The notes under the pieces are model-generated. The model did no database searches and was not told where the DNA came from. It saw only the letters and a list, made by a program, of their open reading frames with translations. The position numbers and the translations under genes are program-made. Positions 8,227-15,210 of a DNA stretch of 64,000 nt are shown here, piece after piece (positions within the stretch are counted from its first letter, which is position 1; each line of letters begins with the position of its first letter). Source of the stretch: an uncultured Collinsella sp. (lineage in GTDB: Bacteria > Actinomycetota > Coriobacteriia > Coriobacteriales > Coriobacteriaceae); the NCBI GenBank assembly GCA_900540855.1, contig UQHK01000005.1, forward strand, positions 1 to 64,000, read 5' to 3'.

Positions 8227-9618
8227 TTATCTCCGCTCGCACATCTCGGCAAACGAAATCAGCTTGGTATCTCCCCTGCTCGCCGCGGCATCTCGACATC
8301 CCTGCGTAAAGCCGCGCTTCGAGAAGATCACATAGCTTTTGTGCTGCCGCCTAAAGAGCTCGCTTCGATGCACGAGCTTTTGCAGCACGTCTTCACCCGT
8401 CGGTTCATTGCGCCATTTGCACTCCGCAAACAGCGCAGCGCCCTCGCCATCGTCAACAATCAAGTCGATTTCTTCCTGCGTATGCGTTCGATTATCCGTT
8501 CCCCACCAGCGCCCGACGCTCGCCGGAACCACATCGAGCTGGCCCGCGCGCGCGAGTTCATACACGTATTGTCTGCATATGAGCTCAAAGACCGTACCCA
8601 TGTAATCCGATATGTGCGGCTCAATGCGCTTATACGCCATCTCGGCCATATCGTTTTGAATCAGCCCGATGTTCTGCGGAACAAACTTGTACCAGAACCT
8701 AAACATCTGGTCGCTCAGTAGATACACAGCCCGCTTATTGCTCGTCTCGTTTAGGGGCAGCTCGCGCTCGACAATCCCAAGCGACGCCAGCTTATCCACA
8801 TAGCTCTTTACGTTGCTCGCAGGGATTCCCGTAGAGCTCGCAATCTCCGAGATCTTCGAGCGCCCCTGGGCAATTGCCTGCACGATCGCATCGTATTGCT
8901 CGGGATTGCGGCACTCTTGTAACAGCAAGTTGCTCGGCTCCTCAAAGAGATAGCCCGTAGGGGTAAGGAATAGACGCTTGATGTTGTCCTTGAGCGATAC
9001 GCTAGGATCGACTTTCTCGATATATGCAGGAATGCCGCCCGTCATGCCATAGCAAACTGCAGCGTCTTCGCGACTCATGCTCTGCCACAGGCCGAGGGTC
9101 GTCGTAAAATCAAGCGGCATGATCTTAAACTGGGCCGTACGCCTACCGTATAGCGGGCTCTCGTAGCCCAGCACCTGTTCTTCCATAAACGAAAGAGACG
9201 ACCCGCATAGAATCAGCATGAGCCTGGTCTTTTTGTACAAGTGATCGATCTTGTCTTGCAGCAACGAGCTGATCTCGGAATTTGATTGGGCGAGATAGGG
9301 ATACTCGTCAATCACGACAATCAAACGTTCCGTGCGAGCCATGGTGGCCAATGCATCGAACGCCTCGTCAAAACTACGAAACGACACGCCCGCAGCACCA
9401 ACCGAGCTTGCAAGTATTGCCTGGCTAAAGCCGTGCAGGTTTGCCTCTGCATTGGTGCGACGAGCTTGAAAGTAAATAGCCTTCTTACCTTGGATGAACT
9501 CCGTGATAAGGCGCGTTTTGCCCACACGACGGCGGCCATAAATCACAGGCATCTCAAAGGAGCCCGTGCCATACAGTCGATTGAGCTCGGACATTTCCGC
9601 TGTTCTTCCGATAAACAT
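8227..9618 (-). CDS. AAA family ATPase with DUF234-type nuclease-like C-terminus
   Basis: Archaeal-ATPase-type (PF01637-like) P-loop protein of 463 residues. Walker A is GRRRVGKT at residues 28-35, and Walker B is LIVVIDEYPYLA with D104/E105. A winged-helix segment follows (ISEIASSTGIPASNVKSYVD). The C-terminal DUF234 part shows a PD-(D/E)xK-like core, EEIDLIVDDGEGAALFAECKW. Such proteins are widespread and poorly characterised; cofactor-dependent DNA cleavage is inferred from the fold only. The ATG at 9618 has GGAAGGA upstream and sits 17 bp from a perfect palindrome (9636-9687) that must overlap its promoter. It is flanked on both sides by repeat arrays and neighbours a remnant of another ATPase family. 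Confidence 0.88.
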   Translation of the reverse strand: MFIGRTAEMSELNRLYGTGSFEMPVIYGRRRVGKTRLITEFIQGKKAIYFQARRTNAEANLHGFSQAILASSVGAAGVSFRSFDEAFDALATMARTERLIVVIDEYPYLAQSNSEISSLLQDKIDHLYKKTRLMLILCGSSLSFMEEQVLGYESPLYGRRTAQFKIMPLDFTTTLGLWQSMSREDAAVCYGMTGGIPAYIEKVDPSVSLKDNIKRLFLTPTGYLFEEPSNLLLQECRNPEQYDAIVQAIAQGRSKISEIASSTGIPASNVKSYVDKLASLGIVERELPLNETSNKRAVYLLSDQMFRFWYKFVPQNIGLIQNDMAEMAYKRIEPHISDYMGTVFELICRQYVYELARAGQLDVVPASVGRWWGTDNRTHTQEEIDLIVDDGEGAALFAECKWRNEPTGEDVLQKLVHRSELFRRQHKSYVIFSKRGFTQGCRDAAASRGDTKLISFAEMCERR

Positions 9619-9635
9619 AGGGTCATCCTTCCTTT

Positions 9636-9687
9636 ACGTTATAGCTAGCTATATTATATCTTCCTATAATATAGCTAGCTATAACGT
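9636..9687. promoter_or_regulatory. Perfect 23-bp-arm palindrome at the ATPase promoter
   Basis: The left arm 9636-9658 begins ACGTTATAGCTAGCTATA, and the right arm 9665-9687 is its exact reverse complement; the centre is TCTTCC (9659-9664). Each arm contains TAGCTAGCTA, itself a palindrome, and a TATAAT-like hexamer. Lying directly upstream of the ATPase start, it is a candidate operator or a cruciform-forming site overlapping the promoter. Confidence 0.75.
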
Positions 9688-9742
9688 AATTCGACAAGCG
9701 GCGCACGCAAAAGGGGCGGTACACCACCGCACGTGGACCGTT

Positions 9743-10037
9743 CCGGAAAATGCATCCCGTTCTGAGCTTGAATTCTGGGATGCATTTTCCGCTGAAGCTT
9801 CTACCGGAAAACGAATCCCATTCTGAACGTCGAATCCGGGACGTAATTTCCGCCTGCGGCCCCGTTGGGAAAATTCGTCCCGCTCTTAGAGCTCGTTCCG
9901 GGATGCAATTTCCGTTTGAGGGCTGATCCGGAAACAGCATCCCACTCTGGGGCCGAAATCTGGGACACAGTTTCCGGTTGAGGGCGTTCCGGAAAGCGCG
10001 TCCCATTCCGAGCGGCAATTCCGGGTCACAGTTTCCG
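9743..10037. repeat. Alternating-inverted repeat array B (5 units of 61-62 bp)
   Basis: Units start at 9743, 9804, 9866, 9928 and 9989. Each has GGAAA-N5-TCCC(A/G), about 16 bases, then (T/C)GGGA-N5-TTTCC. In unit 1 the arms pair along 14 bases; in the others the middle five bases vary while outer and inner pentamers are kept. Half-sites recur about every 31 bp in alternating orientation. Frames through it are open by base composition only. Confidence 0.85.
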
Positions 10038-10255
10038 CAGATACAAGGCGACAGTCCGCCGCCCTTATCACATGCCTTCAAACATGCGATCCAGAAACAC
10101 AAAACAGCAGATAGAATGCTCTTTTTCAAAAAGTACACGTCCCGAAACTTACCAAGACTTCATATCCAGCTACCGTTCACGGTCGCCGATTACCGCCCAC
10201 CGATTCAAATAAGAAATATGTCGCCAAAAGCAGGTCATCTACCTGCATGGTTAGA

Positions 10256-10277
10256 TTTTGGTCAGCTTTTGGTCAGC
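10256..10277. repeat. Tandem 11-bp direct repeat upstream of AbiEi-like gene
   Basis: TTTTGGTCAGC occurs twice head to tail, 56 bp before the start of the next gene. It could be an operator for a DNA-binding protein such as the winged-helix product of that gene. No function is proven. Confidence 0.5.
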
Positions 10278-10332
10278 TGAGCGGCAAGTTCCAGCTGATA
10301 CGTTTTTGCTACCCAAAAGGAGGCGGTAGCTC

Positions 10333-11331
10333 ATGACCCATTGCAATGACCAGCTCATCGACCAACTGCTCACTCAAGCCGAACAAGAGGGGCGCTGTCT
10401 GATTCCCCCGAGCACGGCGATCCGAAAAGCGCTCCTTCGGCGCACCGGCGGCACGGTTGTCTCGCCCATGCCGGGGTTGTTTGCGCGAAAAACGCGCTGG
10501 GATGAACTCAACCGAGCGCAACGCCATTGCGAGATTATCCGCGCCCTTGCGATCATCCACCCCGATTGGACGTTCTGCTCGTTTTCGGCCGCCTGTCTGC
10601 TGGGGCTCGAGGTCTCGTGGCGACACCTGAACGTCGTGCATGTCTGCAGCTCGACAAAGCCGTCGGCTCGTCCGGGCGCACATATTCAGCGGCACCAGAT
10701 TGAGCCGGCCGGAGCAATACGCAGAGCCGGCATATCGGTAACGCCGCCAATCCAAACGGTCACAGATTGCCTGCTGCAAACTGGTTTTGCCGACGGCATG
10801 CCCATTGCCGATTCGGCGATCTTAAAGCTCGGCCTTGCACGGGAACAGCTGATGGAGGCCGTTGAGCAACGAGCGACTGCCCGCAATGGTCGTGCAATTC
10901 GTACCGCCCTCACAACGCTTCGATATGCCGACGCCCGCGCCGAGAGCGGCGGGGAATCGGTCGCCCGAGCCGTCATGATCGAGACGGGCTTTGCGCCCGA
11001 TTGGCTTCAATACGAGCTGACGGACCCCTTCAATTCGGCCAAGCCCATACGAACGGACTTTGCCTGGGAGCGCCAGGCGCGGGAACTCACGCTGGGCGAG
11101 CTCGACGGGCTCATCAAATATACCAACCAAACCATGCTGGCCGGACGCACCACCGCCGAAGCGCTCGTTGCCGAACGACAGCGCGAGGCGCACCTATCGC
11201 TCTACGGTCACCCTCTGCTGCGCTTTACCATGAACGAGGTCCGCTCGGCAGGAATGCTCGCCAAAAAGCTGCAGACGGCAGGCATCCGGCAGACCGCGCT
11301 GCCGACGTGGCTCAACGAGGTGGACCTGTAG
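10333..11331 (+). CDS. AbiEi-like winged-helix protein with DUF559/Vsr-like C-terminus
   Basis: 332 residues. The N-terminal half resembles the AbiEi antitoxin-type winged helix plus linker domain seen in many actinobacterial proteins (segments LIDQLLTQAEQEG, MPGLFARKTRWDEL, FCSFSAACLLGLEVS). The C-terminal half resembles the DUF559/Vsr-like nuclease fold, with ESGGESVARAVMIETGF, RTDFAWERQ and LGELDGLIKY supplying the D and ExD positions of a PD-(D/E)xK core. An excellent AAAAGGAGG precedes the ATG. No partner toxin gene (AbiEii nucleotidyltransferase) is adjacent, so this is not a standard AbiE pair. Repeat arrays lie on both sides. The function is unknown; autoregulation through the TTTTGGTCAGC repeats is an inference. 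Confidence 0.82.
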   Translation: MTHCNDQLIDQLLTQAEQEGRCLIPPSTAIRKALLRRTGGTVVSPMPGLFARKTRWDELNRAQRHCEIIRALAIIHPDWTFCSFSAACLLGLEVSWRHLNVVHVCSSTKPSARPGAHIQRHQIEPAGAIRRAGISVTPPIQTVTDCLLQTGFADGMPIADSAILKLGLAREQLMEAVEQRATARNGRAIRTALTTLRYADARAESGGESVARAVMIETGFAPDWLQYELTDPFNSAKPIRTDFAWERQARELTLGELDGLIKYTNQTMLAGRTTAEALVAERQREAHLSLYGHPLLRFTMNEVRSAGMLAKKLQTAGIRQTALPTWLNEVDL

Positions 11332-11350
11332 GAGCTGCTAGGCCACGCAT

Positions 11351-11821
11351 CGCCGGATCGCATCCCCCCTATCTGGGCCGCGCTTTCCCAACGGCCACGC
11401 CAACGGAAAGCGCGTCCCAGTCTGGACGCTCAAAACGGGATGCACTTTCCGGATGGCGGGCCTAGCGGAAAACGTGTCCCGGAATAAACGCTCAAACTGG
11501 GATGCAGTTTCCGCTGAGGTTCTATCCGGAAACCGTGTCCCACTCTGAGCGTCAATTCTGGGATGAACTTTCCGCCTGAGGGTTCAACCGGAAACGGCAT
11601 CCCACTCTGAAGCGAAATTCTGGGACGCAGTTTCCGCTTGAGGGCTGTTCCGGAAAGCGCATCCCACTCCGGAACTGAATTCCGGGACACGCTTTCCGCT
11701 AGGGACTCAAGGGGAAAATGCATCCCATTCTGAACATCGAATCCGGGACGCAGTTTCCGCATGCGGCCCCATTGGGAAAGTTCATCCCGTCCTGAGGCTT
11801 GAATCCGGGACGCAGTTTCCA
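11351..11821. repeat. Alternating-inverted repeat array C (8 units)
   Basis: Unit starts are about 11351 (short, degenerate), 11404, 11466, 11526, 11588, 11650, 11711 and 11773. A typical unit is CCGGAAACGGCATCCCACTC, spacer, TTCTGGGACGCAGTTTCCGC. Units diverge in the middle pentamers and linkers but keep GGAAA, TCCCA, TGGGA and TTTCC, which pair as two short stems around an internal loop. It is the same family as arrays at 8073 and 9743. Confidence 0.87.
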
Positions 11822-11833
11822 CTCCAAACAAAA

Positions 11834-11861
11834 GGCCCCGACTCACGATGGAGCTGGGGCC
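11834..11861 (-). terminator. Terminator after the xanthine dehydrogenase operon
   Basis: GGCCCC (11834-11839) pairs with GGGGCC (11856-11861) and the minus strand continues TTTTGTTTGG. It stops leftward transcription of the purine operon before the repeat array. Confidence 0.75.
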
Positions 11862-11890
11862 AAAGGCGCAGCATATGCAGTTGATGTTGA

Positions 11891-11923
11891 GCGCGGACGG
11901 CAGTCAGCAATAACCGTCCGCGC
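11891..11923 (-). terminator. Perfect 10-bp hairpin just after xdh
   Basis: GCGCGGACGG (11891-11900) pairs with CCGTCCGCGC (11914-11923), 7 bases beyond the xdh stop codon. It lacks a T run, so it is more likely an mRNA 3'-end stabilising hairpin or the first part of a bipartite terminator with 11834-11861. Confidence 0.6.
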
Positions 11924-11929
11924 CCTACC

Positions 11930-14707
11930 CTACCCGCGGTTGCGGACGCGGCTGTACGGCGTGTCCACCATGGGCAGATTTGGACGCAGCTTGCCGTCAA
12001 ACGCGCGGTAGGCGTTCTGCACGGCGGGTGCCGTGGGGATCGTTGCGATCTCGCCGATGCCCTTGCCGCCGTATGCCACGGGCAGCAGCTCGTCCTTCTC
12101 CACGTAGATGGCGTGGATATCCGGAATCTCGGGCGCACGGAACAGCCCGAGCGTGCCGTACCTTGCCTGGGGCACGCAGTCCTTGAGCGGCCAGTCCTCG
12201 GTAAGCGCATAGCCCATACCCATGAGCACGCCGCCTTCGATCTGACCCTGGATGGAGATGGGATTGACCACCTTGCCGGAATCGTGCGCGGCATAGACCT
12301 CGCTCACGCGGCCATCGTCATCCAAAATGACCACATGCGTGGCAAAGCCATAGCAGATGTGGCTCTTGGGGTTGGGGACGTTGGCGCCCAGCTTGTCGGT
12401 CGGCTCCAGGTACACGTAGCCAAACTCGCATCCCTCGAGCGCCTTGATGGCGGCCGCGGGATCCTGAGGATGCATACCCTGGCCGGCGACGAGCTCCTGC
12501 GTTCGCAGCTGATAGGCGCGGCCGTCGTCGTACTCGATCTTGACGCCGTCGCCATGCGCGCTCACGGGAGCATCAGGCGCAGGCTTGCCGGCCTCGATGC
12601 CAAGCATGGCATCGCGCAGCAGGAAGGCGGCACCGCGCACGGCCTCGCCGGTCACGACCGTCTGACGCGAGCCAGACGTGGTGCCGGAGTCGGGAGCGTT
12701 CTCGGTGGAGCACTCGCCGTTGGCAATGCAGCTCAGTGGCAGACCGCAGGCCTCAGCAACGTCCTGCAAAAAGACCGTATTGCAGCCCTGGCCGATGTCG
12801 GACGTGGCGGCGTAGACCACGGCGCGGCCATCCTCGACGCGAATCTTGCAGCGGCCGGCATCGGGCAGGCCCACGCCCACGCCAGCGTTCTTCATGGCGC
12901 AGGCAATGCCGGCGTGTCCGGGATGCGCATAGTAGGCATCCTTGACCTCGAGCAGCGTCTCCTTAAGCGCCGTGGAGCAGTCGGCAATCTGGCCGTTGGG
13001 CAAAACCTCGCCCGGCTCGATAGCGTTTCGGTAACGAATCTCCCACGGATCCAGGCCGACCTTCTCTGCCAGCAGGTCGATCAGGCTCTCGAGCGCAAAC
13101 TCGGACTGGCAAACGCCAAAGCCGCGGTACGCGCCGGCGGGCGGGTTGTTGGTGTAGTAGCCAAAGCCGCGAATGTCGGTGTTCTGGTACTTGTAGGGGC
13201 CGACGGCATGCGTGCAGGCGCGCTCGAGCACCGGGCCGCACAGCGACGCGTAGGCGCCGGTATCAAAGTTGATCTCGCAATCCAGGCCGGTAAAGTTGCC
13301 CTCGGCGTCGCAGCCCAGCGTAAAGGTGCCGTCCATGGCGTGGCGCTTGGGATGGAACGCGAGCGACTCGGCACGCGTGAGCTTGCACTTCACAGGACGC
13401 TGGAGCTTATAGGCGGCGAGCGCGGCCAGGTGCTGGATGGAAACGTCCTCCTTGCCGCCAAAGCCGCCACCCACGAGCATGGTCTCGACGACCACACGCT
13501 CGGGTTCGTTATCCCAGCCAAACATGTGGGCACACTCTTTGCGCGTGTCGTAGGCACCCTGGTCGGTCGACTGCACCTTGACGCCGTTCTTGTACGGGAA
13601 GGCGATGGCGCACTCGGGCTCCAAGAAGGCATGCTCAGTAAAGGGCGTGGTAAAGTGCTGCGTCACGGTGAACGCGCTCTCCGCCAGCGCCTTGGTGGCG
13701 TCGCCGCGCGTCACATGGCGGCTCTGGCACACGTTGTCCTTGAGCTCCACCGTGTTGCCAAAGGCAAAGAAGCTGTCGTGCAGGCGCGGGGCGTCGGCAG
13801 CCTTGGCCTCGACAATGTTACGCACGGGCTCCAGCGGCTCGTAATCGATCTTTACGAGCTTCTTGGCCTTCTCGAGCGTCGCCTCATCCTCGGCAACCAC
13901 CAGCACGATGGCATCGCCCACGCAGCGGGTGATATCTCCCTGGGCGATCATGACGTCCCAGTCCTGGATAAGGTGGCCGACCTGGTTGACCGGCACGTCC
14001 TCGGCGCGCAGGATGCCCACCACACCGGGCAGGGCCTCGGCCTTGGAGGTGTCGATGGAGAGCACGCGGGCGCGCGGATACTTGGAGCGCACGGCGCTGG
14101 CATAGGTCAGGCCTGGCTGATCAAGCTCGTCGATGTCGTCAGGATACTTGCCCTCGCCGAGCACCTTCTTGCGCACGTCGATACGGAAGGCGCGCTTGCC
14201 CACGCCGTAGTCGTCGCCGCGCTCCAGGTCCTCGTCAATCTGCTTTTCGCCGCGGAGCACCGCAGCGGCCAGCGAAATGCCCTCGATAATCTTTTTGTAG
14301 CCGGTGCAGCGGCAGACGTTACCGCGAATGGCGTACTTGATCTGCTCCTCGGTGGGCTCGGGGTCCTCGGCAATGAGCGCTGCACCCGCCATGACCATGC
14401 CGGGGATGCAAAAACCGCACTGCACGGCGCCCACGGCACCAAAGGCGTACACAAAGGCTTCGCGCACGTCCTGAGGCAGACCCTCGACGGTCACGATGTT
14501 GCGACCGGCGGCAAGAGCGGTGGTCAGCACGCACGCCTTGACGGCCGCGCCGTCCACATGGATAGTGCAGGTGCCGCAGGCGCCCTCGGAGCAGCCGTCC
14601 TTGGCGGAATGGATGTGCAGGTCGTCGCGCAGGTAGCGCAGCAGCGGCTTGTTCTGAGTCGTTGTGCGCTCCACGCCGTTAACGGTAAAAGTGAATTCCT
14701 GTGCCAT
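11930..14707 (-). CDS. xdhD: Xanthine dehydrogenase, fused 2Fe-2S and molybdenum-cofactor domains
   Basis: Molybdenum hydroxylase of 925 residues, the fused form typical of selenium-dependent xanthine dehydrogenase (E. coli XdhD/YgfN-like). It hydroxylates purines such as hypoxanthine or xanthine. The N-terminal 2Fe-2S domain has C39, C44, C47 and C59. The second cluster domain has C97, C100, C132 and C134 (CGFC and CRCTGYKK). The molybdopterin domain includes GGGFGGKED and, near the C-terminus, GGKGIGEIAT with the catalytic glutamate. There is no FAD domain, so electrons must leave through partner proteins, plausibly the adjacent polyferredoxin and YgfK. It is the last gene of the operon. 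Use of labile selenium is known for this guild and inferred here from the ssnA/ygfK neighbours. Confidence 0.92.
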   Translation of the reverse strand: MAQEFTFTVNGVERTTTQNKPLLRYLRDDLHIHSAKDGCSEGACGTCTIHVDGAAVKACVLTTALAAGRNIVTVEGLPQDVREAFVYAFGAVGAVQCGFCIPGMVMAGAALIAEDPEPTEEQIKYAIRGNVCRCTGYKKIIEGISLAAAVLRGEKQIDEDLERGDDYGVGKRAFRIDVRKKVLGEGKYPDDIDELDQPGLTYASAVRSKYPRARVLSIDTSKAEALPGVVGILRAEDVPVNQVGHLIQDWDVMIAQGDITRCVGDAIVLVVAEDEATLEKAKKLVKIDYEPLEPVRNIVEAKAADAPRLHDSFFAFGNTVELKDNVCQSRHVTRGDATKALAESAFTVTQHFTTPFTEHAFLEPECAIAFPYKNGVKVQSTDQGAYDTRKECAHMFGWDNEPERVVVETMLVGGGFGGKEDVSIQHLAALAAYKLQRPVKCKLTRAESLAFHPKRHAMDGTFTLGCDAEGNFTGLDCEINFDTGAYASLCGPVLERACTHAVGPYKYQNTDIRGFGYYTNNPPAGAYRGFGVCQSEFALESLIDLLAEKVGLDPWEIRYRNAIEPGEVLPNGQIADCSTALKETLLEVKDAYYAHPGHAGIACAMKNAGVGVGLPDAGRCKIRVEDGRAVVYAATSDIGQGCNTVFLQDVAEACGLPLSCIANGECSTENAPDSGTTSGSRQTVVTGEAVRGAAFLLRDAMLGIEAGKPAPDAPVSAHGDGVKIEYDDGRAYQLRTQELVAGQGMHPQDPAAAIKALEGCEFGYVYLEPTDKLGANVPNPKSHICYGFATHVVILDDDGRVSEVYAAHDSGKVVNPISIQGQIEGGVLMGMGYALTEDWPLKDCVPQARYGTLGLFRAPEIPDIHAIYVEKDELLPVAYGGKGIGEIATIPTAPAVQNAYRAFDGKLRPNLPMVDTPYSRVRNRG

Positions 14708-14719
14708 GGTGATTCCCTT

Positions 14720-15199
14720 CTACACGCCGGCGGCGATGCCGGTGCGGTCGTGAATGGCGCCATGCGGGCAGACGACGGCGCACATGCCGCACGACAGGCA
14801 GTCCGCGCCGTCGATATGGGCGCAGTTGTCCTCGATGCGGATAGCGCCGGCAGGGCACTTTTTGGCGCACATGCCGCAACCGATGCAGCTCGTGTCGCAG
14901 ATCTTGCGCGCAATGGCACCCTTATCGGTGTTGTTGCAGCGCACCAGGATGTTCTGGTAGCCGGGAACGAAGGCAATCACGCGCTGCGGGCATGCCATGC
15001 CGCACAGGCCACAGCCCGTGCACTTGGAGCGGTCCACGCGGGCGATGCCGTCGACCAGCGCAATGGCACCGTGGGGGCAGGCCGTGACGCAGGCGCCACA
15101 GCCAATGCAGCCTTCGCTGCAGTGGGCATCGCCGCCTGCGGAAGCACAGCCGCTTCCGCAGGCAACGTAGGCCACGTTATGTTGAATGGATTTGGCCAT
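14720..15199 (-). CDS. Polyferredoxin with four 4Fe-4S cluster motifs
   Basis: 159-residue iron-sulphur electron carrier. Four CxxCxxCxxxC-type motifs are visible: CIGCGACVTACP, CTGCGLCGMACP, CIGCGMCAKKCP and CLSCGMCAVVCP. An extra cysteine-rich N-terminus (ACGSGCASAGGDAHCSEGC) precedes them and resembles the RnfB-like ferredoxin group. It lies between ygfK and xdhD with gaps of 11 and 12 bp, so it is co-translated with them and probably moves electrons from the molybdenum enzyme to the YgfK flavoprotein. This role is inferred from position. Confidence 0.9.
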   Translation of the reverse strand: MAKSIQHNVAYVACGSGCASAGGDAHCSEGCIGCGACVTACPHGAIALVDGIARVDRSKCTGCGLCGMACPQRVIAFVPGYQNILVRCNNTDKGAIARKICDTSCIGCGMCAKKCPAGAIRIEDNCAHIDGADCLSCGMCAVVCPHGAIHDRTGIAAGV

Positions 15200-15210
15200 A
15201 AGAGACTCGC

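Noticed and set aside
11430..11846. 138-codon minus-strand open frame through repeat array C (and a similar one through array B at 9623-10138)
   Set aside because: The frame stays open only because the repeat unit lacks stops; the product is a periodic echo of the DNA repeat with no start signal.
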